Below, piece after piece: positions 1 to 11,877 of a stretch of 64,000 nt of DNA. Numbering within the stretch: the first letter of the stretch is position 1; every line of letters begins with the position of its first letter. The position numbers and the translations under genes are program-made. Below the pieces are notes generated by a model. That model had not been told where the DNA came from, did not search any database, and saw nothing but the letters and a program-made list of their open reading frames with translations. This DNA is from Aegilops tauschii subsp. strangulata (taxonomy: Eukaryota > Streptophyta > Magnoliopsida > Poales > Poaceae). The stretch is from assembly GCF_002575655.3 (NCBI RefSeq), contig NC_053038.3:144414885-144478884 (forward strand), given 5' to 3'.

Positions 1-2
1 AG

Positions 3-3000
3 AAGCCGAACCCTTTCAGCAAAGGACATGTGAACCACGTGAGTGTGGAAGAGGTTGAAGCACAGCCTGATGCAGTAATAGGTAAGTTTATGGTTAAGTC
101 ATTTACTGCACTCGTTCTTTTTGATACTGGTGCATCGCATTCATACATATCAAGGGGATTTGTGGATACGTACAAACTGCCAACCCAAGCCCTTAGGTCA
201 CCCATGTTAGTAACCTCGCCAGGACCAGAGTATATGGCTAGTTTATGGTGTGATCGGTTACCATTAAGGATTGGTAACTACGTGTTTCCCTCAGACCTAA
301 TAATATTGGAATCGCAAGGATTGGATGTGATATTAGGCATGGATTGGTTATCAAAGTATGGAGGGAACATCGATTGTGCCAGTAAGTCGATTATGCTTAC
401 CACCCCAGAAGGAAGAAGGATCAAGTATGTATCCCGGCATGTGCCGAAGAGGACTCAAGTGAATTCCTTATCAGGAGTTGTACAGGAGGAAGTACCAGTG
501 GTGAAGGATTACCCGGATGTATTTCCAGAAGAGTTGCCAGGCATGCCACCGGATAGAGACATTGAGTTTCTGATTGAACTTTTGCCAGGCACAGGGCCAA
601 TATCTAAGAGACCGTACAGGATGCCCGCAAAAGATTTGGAGGAGATTAAGAAGCAGATTAAGGAGTTATTGGATACAGGCTATATTCGCCCAAGTTCGTC
701 ACCTTGGGGATCGCCCGCACTCCTAGTGGAGAAGAAAGATGGATCGTTGAGGATGGTTGTTGATTACCGTGGATTGAATGAAGTGACCATCAAAAACAAG
801 TACCCACTGCCGATGATCAATGATTTGTTTGACCGCTTACAAGGAGCTAAGGTATTTTCCAAGATCGATCTACGATCAGGATACCATCAGTTAAAGATTC
901 GAGAGCAGGATATACCTAAGATGGCTTTTACCACCAGGTATGGGCTGTATGAGTATACCGTTATGTCATTTGGTCTGACTAACGCACCTGCCTATTTCAT
1001 GAACCTGATGAACAAGGTGTTCATGGAGTTTTTGGATAAGTTCGTCATGGTGTTCATTGACGATATTTTAGTCTATTCCAAGAATGAAGAAGAGCATAAG
1101 GAGCATTTGCGTTTGGTACTTGAGAAGCTCAGAGAACATCAGTTATACGCCAAGTTCAGCAAATGTGAATTTTGGCTGAAGGAAGTTGGATTCCTCGGAC
1201 ATGTTATATCCGGAGAAGGAATAGTAGTAGACCCCGCCAAAGTTGACACAGTAACAAGTTGGGAATCACCCACGTCAGTTGGAGAGATCCGGAGTTTCCT
1301 TGGACTTGCAGGATACTACCGGAGGTTCATCGAGAATTTCTCAAAGATTGCAAAACCCATGACTGAGCTATTAAAGAAGGACACCAAGTTCAATTGGACT
1401 GAGGAATGTGAAGCTAGTTTCCAAGAGTTGAAGAAACGATTGGTTACATCATCAGTGTTGATTCTGCCAGATCAACGCAAGGATTATGAAGTTTATTGCG
1501 ACGCTTCTCGTCGAGGACTTGGAGCAGTGCTTATGCAGGAAGGAAGAGTTGTGTCATATGCTTCACGACAACTTAAACCCCATGAGAAGAATTATGCCAC
1601 GCATGATTTGGAATTAGCAGCCGTAGTGCATGCATTGAAGACATGGAGACATTTTCTCATCGGAAATCACTGTGAGGTGTACACGGATCACAAGAGTTTG
1701 AAGTACATTTTCACGCAGAAGGAGTTGAATCTCAGACAGAGGAGATGGTTGGAGCTTATTAAGGACTATGATATGAGATTGCATTATCACCCAAGGAAGG
1801 CTAACATAGTAGCAGATGCTTTGAGCCGCAAGAGTCATATCAACACACTCATGACAGGAGAGTTACCCCAGGAGTTAGCCGAGGATCTTCGCGAGCTATG
1901 TTTGGAGATAGTTCCAAGAGGCTATTTAGCGACATTGGAGATTCAGTCTACCTTGATGGAAAAGATCAGAGAAGCTCAGAAGACAGAAAATGAAATTATC
2001 GAGATAAAGGAAAAGATGAGCAAAGGAAAAGCCAAGGGATTTCGTGAGGATGAGCACGATACCTTATGGTTTGAGGACCGCGTTTATGTGCCCAATAATC
2101 CGGAGATCAGGAAGTTGATTTTGCAAGAGGCCCATGATTCACCGTACTCGATTCACCAAGGAAATACCAAGATGTATTTGGACTTGAAGGATACTTTCTG
2201 GTGGACCGGAATGAAGAAGGATATTGCGGAGTATGTAGCAGTTTGTGATGTATGTCAGAGAGTGAAGGCAGAACATCAGAAGCCAGCAAGATTGCTACAA
2301 CCATTGCCGATACCCGAATGGAAGTGGGATAAAATAGGCATGGATTTTATCACGGGATTGCCTAGGACTCGTTCAGGCTATGACTCAATATGGGTTGTAG
2401 TCGACAGTTTGACGCAAGTAGCTCATTTCATTCCAGTGAAGACCACTTACACCAATGCTAAGTTGGCAAAGATATACATGACCAGGATCGTATGCTTGCA
2501 TGGAGTTCCGAAGACCATTGTATCAGATAGAGGAACCCAGTTTACCTCGAAGTTTTGGAATCAGTTACATGAAACCTTGGGAACCAGGCTAGAATTCAGT
2601 ACAGCCTTTCACCCACAGACAGATGGACAGACTGAGAGAGTCAATCAGATTTTGGAAGACATGTTGAGAGCTTGTGCGCTAGATTATGGATTGAGTTGGG
2701 ACGACAATTTGCCATATGCAGAGTGTTCTTACAACAACAGTTATCAAACTAGTTTGAAGATGGCCCCTTTCAAAGCTTTGTACGGAAGGAGGTGTAGAAC
2801 ACCATTGTTATGGGATGAAGTTGGAGACCGTCAATTGTTTGGACCAAATTTGATTAAGGAGTCTGAACAGAAAGTGAGGTTGATTCGCGATAGGCTCAAG
2901 GTAGCCCAGTCCAGACAAAAGAGTTATGCGGATTCGAAACATAAGGAGATAGTTCACGAAGTCGGAGACAGAGTTTATCTTCGAGTATCACCACTTCGAG

Positions 3001-3215
3001 GAGTGAAGCGCTTTGGAGTTAAGGGAAAGCTAGCGCCCCGTTTTATCGGACCATACAGAGTTTTGGAACGTATGGGAGAAGTTGCATACAATATGGAATT
3101 GCCCGAAGGATTGTCAGGAGTTCATGACGTATTTCACGTTTCCCAGTTGAAGAAGTGCCACGCAGAGATGGCTGAGATATCACTGAGAGATACAGTGCCA
3201 CTGGAAGCGATTTAG
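3..3215 (+). CDS. pol: Gypsy Pol (protease-RT-RNase H-integrase), 5' partial
   Basis: The frame is open from the window edge to a TAG at 3213-3215, over 1,070 codons. Counting from the codon at position 30: aspartic protease motif FDTGAS near residues 31-36; RT catalytic FIDD at 342-345; RNase H beginning VYCDAS near 489; an HHCC zinc finger around 695-750; integrase catalytic Asp 772, Asp 833 and Glu 869, giving the DD35E spacing. In life it would cut the polyprotein, copy element RNA to DNA and insert it. The TAG removes the C-terminal chromodomain. Compared with element B, B has CAG at this codon, so a single C-to-T change explains the stop. Gag would lie upstream, outside the window. Confidence 0.93.
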   Translation, partial: KPNPFSKGHVNHVSVEEVEAQPDAVIGKFMVKSFTALVLFDTGASHSYISRGFVDTYKLPTQALRSPMLVTSPGPEYMASLWCDRLPLRIGNYVFPSDLIILESQGLDVILGMDWLSKYGGNIDCASKSIMLTTPEGRRIKYVSRHVPKRTQVNSLSGVVQEEVPVVKDYPDVFPEELPGMPPDRDIEFLIELLPGTGPISKRPYRMPAKDLEEIKKQIKELLDTGYIRPSSSPWGSPALLVEKKDGSLRMVVDYRGLNEVTIKNKYPLPMINDLFDRLQGAKVFSKIDLRSGYHQLKIREQDIPKMAFTTRYGLYEYTVMSFGLTNAPAYFMNLMNKVFMEFLDKFVMVFIDDILVYSKNEEEHKEHLRLVLEKLREHQLYAKFSKCEFWLKEVGFLGHVISGEGIVVDPAKVDTVTSWESPTSVGEIRSFLGLAGYYRRFIENFSKIAKPMTELLKKDTKFNWTEECEASFQELKKRLVTSSVLILPDQRKDYEVYCDASRRGLGAVLMQEGRVVSYASRQLKPHEKNYATHDLELAAVVHALKTWRHFLIGNHCEVYTDHKSLKYIFTQKELNLRQRRWLELIKDYDMRLHYHPRKANIVADALSRKSHINTLMTGELPQELAEDLRELCLEIVPRGYLATLEIQSTLMEKIREAQKTENEIIEIKEKMSKGKAKGFREDEHDTLWFEDRVYVPNNPEIRKLILQEAHDSPYSIHQGNTKMYLDLKDTFWWTGMKKDIAEYVAVCDVCQRVKAEHQKPARLLQPLPIPEWKWDKIGMDFITGLPRTRSGYDSIWVVVDSLTQVAHFIPVKTTYTNAKLAKIYMTRIVCLHGVPKTIVSDRGTQFTSKFWNQLHETLGTRLEFSTAFHPQTDGQTERVNQILEDMLRACALDYGLSWDDNLPYAECSYNNSYQTSLKMAPFKALYGRRCRTPLLWDEVGDRQLFGPNLIKESEQKVRLIRDRLKVAQSRQKSYADSKHKEIVHEVGDRVYLRVSPLRGVKRFGVKGKLAPRFIGPYRVLERMGEVAYNMELPEGLSGVHDVFHVSQLKKCHAEMAEISLRDTVPLEAI

Positions 3216-3428
3216 CTGGAAAGTGATCTGACCTATGAGGAGAAACCAGTTAAGATTCTTGAGTATGCCAGCCGAGTTACCCGCAGTAAGGTTATCAAGT
3301 TTTGCAAAGTCCAGTGGAGTCATCATACGGAAGATGAAGCCACCTGGGAGCGAGAGGAAGATCTACGGAAGGACCACTCTCACCTATTTTCTAGCCAACC
3401 CGAATCTCGAAGGCGAGATTCATCTTAA
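3216..3428 (+). pseudogene. Severed chromodomain tail of element A Pol
   Basis: Directly after the TAG the same frame stays open for 70 codons to a TAA at 3426-3428. It matches the C-terminus of the element B polyprotein nearly residue for residue, including the aromatic and acidic pattern KVQWSHH followed by EATWEREEDL, which is the chromodomain-like core of chromoviral integrases. Such tails guide integration to chromatin in this lineage (established for chromoviruses). Translation would need readthrough of the TAG. A different-frame ORF over 3235-3444 is only a shadow. Confidence 0.88.
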
Positions 3429-3439
3429 GGGGGTAGGTT
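3426..3439 (+). other. Polypurine tract of element A
   Basis: A purine-rich run with five consecutive G, immediately before the TGTAACATCCC start of the 3' LTR. This is the plus-strand DNA primer position in LTR retrotransposons. Element B has the same tract before its 3' LTR. Confidence 0.85.
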
Positions 3440-6154
3440 TGTAACATCCCAAATTTCCAATTTGGAATGTTATACATTAGATCATCACTGCATAGCATAT
3501 TTTATTGCATTTTGGCAAAAATCCTCGATAAACCCTAAGCAACTCAAGGACCCTCGGAGAGAGTTGGGGATTTTCCCGGTTTTTCGTATTTGATTTTTTA
3601 TCAAATAATAAAACGAGGATTTTTTGGTTTTAGTTATTTTCTCTTCGAAAACTATTTCATATTAAAATAAATGAGAGGAGAAAATATGACTTCTCCAAAA
3701 CAATTGAAATATTGGAGGAAAAATATTAAAATCATATATTGGATTTTAATCGGATTTTATTTGCAATGTTACTTGCATTAAAAAATTGCATGTTTTCAAA
3801 ACTGCATTTTTGGGTCAAAACAATGTTCACCTTGTTCTGATTATTTTAATTAGACGGGGAAATTTTGTTTTATCATTTTTGGATTTTTATTTATTTTTCT
3901 GCGATTTTTTTAGATTCGGCGGAATATTTAAAAAAAAAACCACTGCGCCTGACCGGGCCGAGGCCCAGCCGAGCCAGCCGGCCCACCCCGTCGTCTCCCT
4001 CGCGTGCACGACACCGCCGCCGCCGGAGTCCGGCTCGGACACGCCCCACGCCGCCGCCTTGCCCCTCCTCCAAGCCAGCCCCCCCTCTTAAATACCCCGC
4101 CGCCGCCCCTCCCTCTCACCCCGCCCCGCACACGCACCCGCACCCGCCGCCGCCCGCTGCAGCGCCGCGCCGCCGGCGCCCGCCGCCGCGTGGCCGAGCC
4201 CGCCGCCCTCGCCCGAGCCCCGCCGGAGCCCCGCACCCCCCGCCGGAGCCCGTCCCGACGAGGTAGCCGAGCCGCCGCCGCCTCGCCGGTTTTCTAAAAA
4301 AACCGTTCGTTTTTTTCTAAACCCTAGTTTTTGTTTTTTCAGATCGGTTTATTTTTTTCGTTTTTATTATTTAGTGAACGTTCACTGACCCGTTCGTTCT
4401 AACGAACGTGTTCATCGGATTTTCGCTGTTAACGAACGTTCATTCGTTTAACTGTTCGTCAGTTTTCTTTTTCATCGATTTTCCGCGATTTTTCCAGACC
4501 TCGATTCGTGATCAGATCTTCGTTTTCGTTTGACTTTTCGCTCGTTTATCGGAATCAGGCGATTCAAGCGCCTAGAGTTTCGTCTCGAAATTCTATTTCC
4601 AGTTAACCTACTCAAACAAGTTTTTGCTACTGTAAAATTTGACCTAGATCCAGATTAGTAAACGAAGCTTGTTTCTTTCGCTGTTGGACTTTCGTTGCTT
4701 CGTTCGATTTGATTCTTTTTGCAAACCGGAGTTCCTAAGTTGAACTTTCTGGTTGGATCTTTTATTTGAGTTTTACTTGTGCATTAGATGAGTACTTATT
4801 ATTTGCTTGTTTTTTTGCGATAGAGTACCCGGAGTGCGCCGCTTGTTACTTCGAATCTCTAGGTTTCGCGGATCATCAGCAAGGCAAGTAACACTTTGAT
4901 CATACTTTTTCCATACCCAGTTTTATTGCATTAGATCAATCGTCAAACATTGCATGATTAGGATCTAATTAAATTGTGGGTATTGGGAAGTAGTTGAGGT
5001 AGTACCTATTACCTGTTTTATTATCAAACCCTTGGGAGTTACTTCTACGTTTGCTATTATAATGCTATGCTATGCTTGTAGATGTGGATTGGGTTTGAGA
5101 GTATTCATGACAGATGTGAGATTGTTAATTAATGGTTTACTTAAGGTGGCAACTAAAACTCACATCTGGGTGGATTGAGGTACCTGGGTATTCCGGGATT
5201 GCCCGTTTTTCTTTTGGACCGCCACCCAGGCTCAAAGGGATCATGAGATTATTCATGCTAGAAACTTCCGTGTGCAGCCACATGCTATTATGGGCTCTAG
5301 CATAGTTGATTAAGTCATGTGAACTCTTACAGTGGTAGACTAGCAGATGTAGGGGATGTAGGTGGTACGGTCTATCACATCGTAAGGTGCAAACACTTCT
5401 GAAAGACTGTGTATCGGTCATCCGTTTCTCAAACATCATGTAGTGCGAGAACCAAGCGGAGGCGATCGAGTCTTGTGAGGAAAGTGCTCAAACCTCTATA
5501 GAGTGTATAAACTAATCATGGTTAGCCATGTCGCCGGTTATGGACAACTTGAGTATCTAGTACTTGGATTATCATATGAACCTCATCATGTTACTTTAAT
5601 TATATTGTTGGGTTAATGATCATACTTAATTGGGATTGAGCTGCTGTCAACCATCTCAATGTTTAACAACCACCATGATAGTTAAATAAAATTTATTCCT
5701 TTGTAGTAGGGAAAAATTGGCTTTTCGCAAAACTGTAACCATAGAGCTTTCCACCAACCATATATGCATGTAGTATAGCAATTATTATGTTCTTCATTCT
5801 CTATGTGTTACATTGCCAGCATATTCCATGTGCTGACCCGTTTTCGGGCTGCAATGTTTCATGTTGCAAACTTTTCAGACGACGAGTAAGGTGCCTTAGG
5901 TCGTGGTCTTATACTCAGTGATGCCGTTGGAGTTGATGGACTCACTTATCTTCCAAGCCTTCTGCTGTTATCGTATTAGATGGCCTTAAGCCATATTTAT
6001 CATACTTATTTCTCTTCTGAGATATTCGATGTAATAAGTGTGTGATTGCTACTCTGTTATAAATCCTCCATTTGTACTGTGCGTGTCAGCATTACTGATC
6101 CAGGGATGACACTGGTGCACAGCAGCACAGACTGTTTGAGGTCTGGTCGCTACA
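3440..6154 (+). repeat. 3' LTR of element A (2715 bp)
   Basis: Starts TGTAACATCCC and ends TCGCTACA. It aligns along its length with the two LTRs of element B, but with many more substitutions and indels than those two show to each other, so it is a distinct, diverged subfamily member. A GC-rich block (about 3945-4290) gives several overlapping open frames on both strands that are compositional and not genes. A TATA-like TTAAATA sits near 4088. Clusters of GTTCGTT/AACGAAC follow at about 4370-4470. Confidence 0.93.
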
Positions 6155-6779
6155 AATTTACATGGTGTGAAGAAGGAACTGGGTTGTACAACTGTAAACT
6201 TAAATGGAGAAGGACAAACTTTTGTTTATGAACTACATAATAAACTTTAAACATGCAATTTGATGCAAACACCAAAAATAAACAGTTGTTCCAGTCATGC
6301 CTAACCAAATATACTCAACAAAGTTTGAAGGATTGAGAAGGACAAACTTACATTAGTGGTGAATACCGGCTCTATAAAGCCCTTGTCCATGCTGATGGGG
6401 GGCAATTCAAGAAGTTTACCACAAAATCTTCTTCATAAGCATTGCCTTTATTCTACATTTTGTTAAGAGTAAATATAGATGTGATAATATAAGAAAAAAT
6501 GGAGAAAATTTAAGATAAGATGAAGATTGATGCTACACAACCAAGTAGCTATAAATGTAAGTACAGGGATACAGGCAAAAGGTACAGCCAAGATCAATGC
6601 AGAGCTAAACTTCTTCAGTACCGTCGGTGTTATCCAACCTTATGGTAAGAGTAAATATAGATCTGATGTGTAGAAAATGGAGGGCAAAGGAAAATAAGCT
6701 GCAGAGTGATGGTACATGAATAACTAGCTGTCAATATAAGTACACTAATAAAGGACAGCAAGTACTTACAAGAACAATG
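6155..6779 (-). pseudogene. Distal remnant of the minus-strand host gene, left of the D nest
   Basis: This piece was contiguous with 54493 onward before element D inserted (TSD CAATG at both edges). It holds two diverged copies of a roughly 160 bp unit that also occurs at 54510-54670, each with an exon-end/donor-like motif: minus-strand GTAAGT just after the junction, and a degraded version near 6590-6625. Further left a minus-strand stretch ending about 6357 before GTAAGT may be another exon, but several frames contain stops and I cannot assign a product. Element A abuts the left end, so the gene continues no further. Confidence 0.45.
6775..6779. repeat. Target-site duplication CAATG, left copy (element D)
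   Basis: CAATG immediately before the D 5' LTR, repeated at 54488-54492 directly after the D 3' LTR. A matching pair 47.7 kb apart shows that both LTRs belong to a single insertion and that everything between is D plus later nested insertions. Confidence 0.93.
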
Positions 6780-8279
6780 TGATACGTTCATTTTGCATCA
6801 TGTTTTCTTACTGTTATTTATAATGTTTTTTCCATAATAATGCTTTTCGGAGTAATTCTAATGCCTTTTCTCTCATAATTTGCAAGGTACACACCAAGAG
6901 GGAGAATTCCGATAGCTGGAAATCTGGACCTGGAAAAGCTACGTCAGGCCACCTATTCTGCACAACTCCAAATAAGTTGAAACTTCACGGAGATTTTTTA
7001 TGGATTATTTAAGAAATATTGGAGCCAATAAACACCAGAGGGGGGCCACCAGGTGGGCACAACCCACCTGGGCGGGCCCTGGTGGGTTGTGGCCTCCTCG
7101 GCCCACCTCCTATGGCCATCTTTTGGTATATAAGTGATTTTGATCTAGAAAAAATAGAGAGAAGACTTTCGGGGCGGAGCGCCGCCGTCTCGAGGCAGAA
7201 CTTGGGCAGGAGCACTTTTGCCCTCCGGCGGAGCGATTCTCCCGGGGGAACTTCCCTCCCGGAGGGGGCAATCATCGTCGTCATCATCACCAACAACTCT
7301 CCCATCTTGGGGAGGGCAATCTCCATCAACATCTTCACCAGCACCATCTCATCTCAAACCCTAGTTCATCTCTTGTATTCAATCTTGTTACCGGAACTAT
7401 AGATTGTTGCTAGTGGGTGACTAGTAGTGTTGATTACATCTTGTAGTCGATTACTATATGGTTTATTTGCTGGAAGATTATATGTTCAGATCCATTATGC
7501 ACATTAATACCCCTCTGATCATGAGCATGTTCATTGTTTGTGAGTAGTTACTTTTGTTCTTGAGGTCACGGGATAAATCATGTTGCAAGTAATCATGTGA
7601 ATTTGATATGTGTTCGATATTTTGATGGTATGTATGTTGTGATTCCCTTAGTGGTGTCATGTGAACGTCGAATACATGACACTTCACCATATTTGGGCCT
7701 AAGGGAATGCATTGTGGAGTAGTAAATATATGGTGGGTTGCGAGAGTGGCAGTAACTTAAACCCCAGTTTATGCACTATTCCGTAAGGGACCGATTGGAT
7801 CCTAGAGTTTAATGCTAGGGTTAGAATTTATTCTTAATACTTTTCTCGTAGTTGCGGATGCTTGCGGGAGGGTTAATCATAAGTAGGAGGTTTGTTCAAG
7901 TAAGAACAGCACCTAAGCACCGGTCCACCCACATATCAAATCATCAAAGTAGCGAACGCAAATCAAACCAATATGATGAAAGTGACTAGATGAAATTCCC
8001 GTGTACCCTCAAGAACACTTTGCTCATTATAAGAGACCATTTTGGCCTGTCCATTTCCTCAAAAGGATTGGGCTACCTTGCTGCATACTTGTTACAATTA
8101 TCGTTATTTTCTCGTTACAAATTACCTTGCTATCAAACTACTCGCTACTTACAATTTCAGCACTTGCAGACATTACCTTACTGAAAACTACTTGTCATTT
8201 CCTTCTGCTCCTCGTTGGGTTTGACACTGTTACTTATCTAAAAGAGCTACAATTGATCCCATATACTTGTGGGTCATCA
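6780..8279 (+). repeat. 5' LTR of element D (1500 bp)
   Basis: Begins TGATACGTTCATTTTGC and ends GTGGGTCATCA. In the first 170 bases I count about eight differences from the 3' LTR. A GC-rich inverted repeat at about 7038-7090 (CCACCAGG ... CCTGGTGG) precedes the TATA box. The several ORFs across 7009-8312 are not conserved features and are treated as shadows. Confidence 0.94.
7127..7133 (+). promoter_or_regulatory. TATA box of D 5' LTR
   Basis: TATATAA about 40 bp downstream of the palindromic GC-rich block, at the usual position for the U3/R promoter. The same TATATAAG occurs at 53335-53342 in the 3' LTR. Inferred from motif and position only. Confidence 0.6.
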
Positions 8280-8290
8280 AGGCTATTTTC

Positions 8291-8308
8291 TGGCGCCGTA
8301 GCCGGGGA
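8291..8308 (+). other. Primer binding site of D (tRNA-Asp type)
   Basis: TGGCGCCGTAGCCGGGGA, eleven bases after the LTR. It complements the 3' end of plant tRNA-Asp (GTC) apart from one base (A for T at position 10). Element E shows the same site on the other strand with a different single mismatch. Confidence 0.85.
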
Positions 8309-8385
8309 GTGAAGCGCCTTTGGTAAGTGGAATTCGGTAAGGAAACATTTATATAGTGCGCTGAAATTTATTGTCACTTGCTACT

Positions 8386-9535
8386 ATGGAAGACAATCCT
8401 TTAAGGGGTTGTTCGGGGTATCTTCACCTTGTCCGGAACCACAATTAATTGCCCCTCAACCTACAGCACCTACTGAAAATATTGAATATGAAATTCCCTC
8501 AGGTATGATAGAACAACTGCTAGCTAATCCTTATGCTGGAGATGGAACCGAACATCCTAACATGCACTTGATATATGTGGAAAAAAACTGTGGATTGTTT
8601 AGGCTTGCAGGTTTACCCAGGGATGAAGTTATGAAAAAGTTTTTCCCTTTATCTTTGTAGGGAAAAGCATTGGCATGGTATAGGCTATGAGATGATATTG
8701 GATCATGGAATTGGAATTGCTTAAAATTGGAGTTTCACCAAAAAAATATCCTATGCATCTTGCTCATCGTGATCGGAATTATATATATAATTTTTGGCCT
8801 CATGAAGGAGAAAGTATCGCTCTAGCTTGGGGAGGCTTAAGTCAATGTTATATTCATGCCCTAATCATGAGCTCTCAAGAGAAACTATTATTCAGAATTT
8901 TTATGCTCGGCTTTTCTCGTAATGATCAAACCATGCTGGATACTTCTTGTGCTGGTTCTTTTATGAAGAAAATTGTTGAATTTCAGTGGGATATTTTGGA
9001 AATAATTAGACGCCACTCTAAAGATTGGGAACTTGACGAAGGTAAAGAGTCAGGTATTAAACTTAAGTATGATTGTGTTAAATCTTTTATGGATACCAAT
9101 GCTTTTCAAAAGTTTAGCACTAAATATGGAGTTGACTCTGAGATAGTAGCCTCCTTTTGTGAATCATTTGCTACTCATGTTGAACTCCCTAAAGAGAAGT
9201 GGTTTAAATATCACTCACCTATTAAAGAAGAAATTAAAGAACCGGTACCAGTTAAAGAAGAAACTATACTTTATAATGTTGATCCAGTTGTTCCTACTGC
9301 TTATATTGAGAAACCTCCTTTTCCTGTTAGGATAAAGGAACATGCTAAAGTTTCAACTGTGGTTAACAAAAGCTCTGTTAGAACACCTAAACCAGATGAA
9401 CAAATTAGAGTCGAACCTAATATTGCTTTGGTTAAAGATCTCTTAGAAGAAGATGTGGATGGGCATGCTATCTACTTCTGTGGAGAAGCTGCTAGAATTG
9501 CCAAACCCAAAAAAGGGATAAAAATAGACCAGTTG
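8386..9535 (+). pseudogene. gag: Element D Gag, degraded
   Basis: An ATG at 8386 starts a short frame that shifts near 8405; the next frame runs to a TAG at 8658, shows another in-frame TGA near 8688, and shifts again at a run of seven A near 8741-8747. The longest open piece (8705-9565) carries a gypsy capsid-like block: the NFWPHEGESIALAWG region near residue 30, then GSFMKK and EWK-rich helices. The protein would form the virus-like particle. The frame leaves the protease frame near 9530 through one more small indel. I infer ancestral frames from internal continuity, not from an intact copy. Confidence 0.8.
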
Positions 9536-9540
9536 TTGGC

Positions 9541-9936
9541 CTGCCCGTCATTTCAGTTAAAGTAGGAGATCACTGTTATCATGGTTTATGTGACATGGGT
9601 GCTAGTGTGAGTTCTATTGCTTACAAGTTATACCAAGAAATTAGGGAAGACATAGCACCTACACAGTTAGAAGACATAGATGTTACTATTAAACTTGCAA
9701 ATAGAGACACCATATCACCTTGTGGGATTATTAGAGATGTTGAAGTCTTGTGCGGGAAAATAAAATACCCTATTGATTTTCTTCTTCTCGGTTCCCCACA
9801 AGATGACTTTTATCCCATTATCTTTGGTAGACCATTCTTGAACACAGTTAATGCTAAGATAGATTGTCAGAAACAAACTGTGGGTGTTAGTTTTGGTGAT
9901 GAGTCTCATGAGTTTAATTTTTCCAAGTTTAGTTGA
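9541..9936 (+). pseudogene. Element D aspartic protease
   Basis: Open from about 9541 to a TGA at 9934. The active-site segment reads LCDMGASVSS, where this branch of gypsy elements usually has an Asp-x-Gly-Ala motif, so the catalytic Asp and Gly-Ala are kept. Further conserved positions are the GRPFLNT segment and KIDC near the end. It would process Gag-Pol. The frame is offset from gag by an indel near 9530 and stops before RT. Confidence 0.8.
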
Positions 9937-9954
9937 AACCATCATGAAAAAGAA

Positions 9955-11262
9955 TTGCCTATTAAGGATGAATTAATTGGTCTTGCTTCTATTGCTGTGC
10001 CACCGACTGATCCTTTAAAGCAATACTTACTAGACCATGAAAATGATTTACATATGCATGAAAGAAATGAAATGGATAATATTTTCTTTGAACAACGTCC
10101 TCTTCTTAAACACAATTTGCCTATTGAAACTCTAGGAGGTCCTCCTCCACCTAAAGGTGATCCTGTGTTTGAATTAAAACAATTGCCAGACACTTTGAAA
10201 TATGCTTATCTAGATGAAAAGAAATATATCCTGTTATTATCAGTGCTAACCTTTCAGAACATGAAGAACAAAGATTATTGAAAGTTCTAAGGAAGCACCG
10301 AGCTGCTATTGGATATACTCTTGATGATTTAAAGGGCATTAGTCCCACTCTATGTCAGCACAAAATTAATATGGAACCTGATGCTAAACCAGTTGTTGAT
10401 CATCAATGTCGACTAAATCCGAAGATGAAAGATGTGGTAAGAACAAAAATATTAAAACTTCTGGAAGCAGGTATAATTTATCCTATAGCTGATAATAGAG
10501 GGGTAAGTCATGTTGATTGTGTCCCTAAGAAGGGAGGTATAATTGTTGTTCCTAATGATAAGAATGAACTTATTCCACAAAGAATTGTTACAGGCTACAG
10601 AATCGTAATTGATTTTAGAAAATTTGATTTTAGAAAATTAAATAAAGCAACTAGAAAAGATCATTACCCTTTGCCTTTTATTGATCAAATGCTTGAAAGA
10701 TTATCTAAGCACACACACTTTTTCTTCCTTGATGGATATTCTGGCTTTTCACAAATACCTGTTTCTCAACCTGATCAAGAAAAGACCACTTATACTTGTC
10801 CTTTTGGAAACTATGCTTATAGACGTATGCCTTTTGTTTTATGTAATGCACCTGCTACCTTTCAAAGATGCATGATGGCTATATTCTCTGACTTTTGTGA
10901 AAATATTGTCGAGGTTTTCATGGATGACTTCTCTGTTTATGGGAAGTCTTTTGATGATTGTTTAAGCAATCTTGATCAAGTTTTGCAGAGATGTGAACAA
11001 ACAAATCTTGTTTTGAATTGGGAGAAGTGCCACTTTATGGTTAATGAAGGCATTGCCTTAGGTCATAAAATTTCTGAAAGAGGTATTAAAGTGGACCAAG
11101 CTAAAGTTGATGCAATTGAGAAAATGCCATGTCCCAAGGACATCAAAGGTATCCCTAGTTTCCTAGGTCATGCTGGTTTCTATAGGAGATTTATCAAAGA
11201 CTTTTCTAAAATTTCTAGGCCTCTTACTAATCTTTTGCAAAAGGATATTCCTTTTCTATGAT
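9955..11262 (+). pseudogene. Element D reverse transcriptase
   Basis: The linker and RT N-terminus occupy 9955-10281; a small indel near 10230 moves the reading to the frame of 10278-11261. There the RT is open for 327 codons with LPFIDQML, the catalytic FMDD (Met at 10920, Asp codons at 10923 and 10926) and the GHAGFYRRF connection motif. A perfect-looking 15 bp tandem duplication at 10611-10640 duplicates DFRKF within the conserved DFRKLNKAT block. The frame ends at a TGA near 11261 through a 1-base shift into the RNase H frame. Confidence 0.88.
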
Positions 11263-11877
11263 GATTGTCTGGAAGCCTTTGAAACACTCAAGAAAGCTTT
11301 AATCTCTCCACCTATAGTTCAACCACCTGATTGGAACTTGCCTTTTGAAATTATGTGTGATGCTAGTGATTATGTTGTTGGTGCTGTTCTAGGACAAAGA
11401 GTTGATAAGAAATTGAATGTTATTCATGATGCTAGTAAAACTCAAGACAGTGCTCAAAGAAATTATGCTACTACTGAAAAAGGATTCTTAGCAGTCGTGT
11501 TTGCTTGTGATAAATTTAGAACTTATATTGTTGAGTCCAAAGTAACTGTTCACACAGACCATGCTGCTATTAAATATCTTATGGAAAAGAAAGATGCTAA
11601 ACCTAGACTTATTCGTTGGGTTCTCTTGTTACAAGAATTTGATTTACATATTATTGATAGAAAAGGAGCTGAGAACCCCGTAGCGGATAACTTGTCTAGG
11701 CTTGAAAATGTGCTTGATGACCCACTACCTATTGATGATAGTTTTCCTGATGAGCAGTTAGCTGCAATAAACATTGCTAATAGTACTCCTTGGTATGCTG
11801 ACTATGCTAATTACATTGTTGCTAAATATTTACCACCTAACTTTACATACCAACAAAAGAAAAAAATTCTTCTATGA
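11250..11877 (+). pseudogene. Element D RNase H
   Basis: Continues the polyprotein in the next frame. The RNase H catalytic Asp is visible in [15 protein letters not shown], followed by [26 protein letters not shown] and the PVADNLSRL end motif. It would remove the RNA template strand. The frame is lost at a run of A (about 11861-11867), which shifts it before the integrase zinc finger. Confidence 0.85.

Larger units (their letters stand above)
1..6154 (+). mobile_element. Element A: 3' portion of Ty3/gypsy chromovirus
   Basis: The window opens inside this element. It shows protease, reverse transcriptase, RNase H, integrase and a chromodomain-like tail in that order, then a purine tract and a 2715 bp 3' LTR. 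This order is that of Ty3/gypsy (Metaviridae) elements, and the chromodomain tail marks a chromovirus; the long LTR suggests the Tekay/Del group (inference). It is the same family as element B, whose pol and LTR align closely with it. The 5' LTR and gag lie outside the window, so its TSD cannot be tested; the five bases after the LTR are AATTT. Confidence 0.95.

Noticed and set aside
3786..4297. Pro/Arg-rich ORFs in element A LTR
   Set aside because: Within the GC-rich LTR block; the aligned blocks in B LTRs have different frames open.
7009..7402. ORFs in D LTR, and repeated at 53199-53436
   Set aside because: LTR sequence; open frames span the TATA and palindrome and differ between copies.
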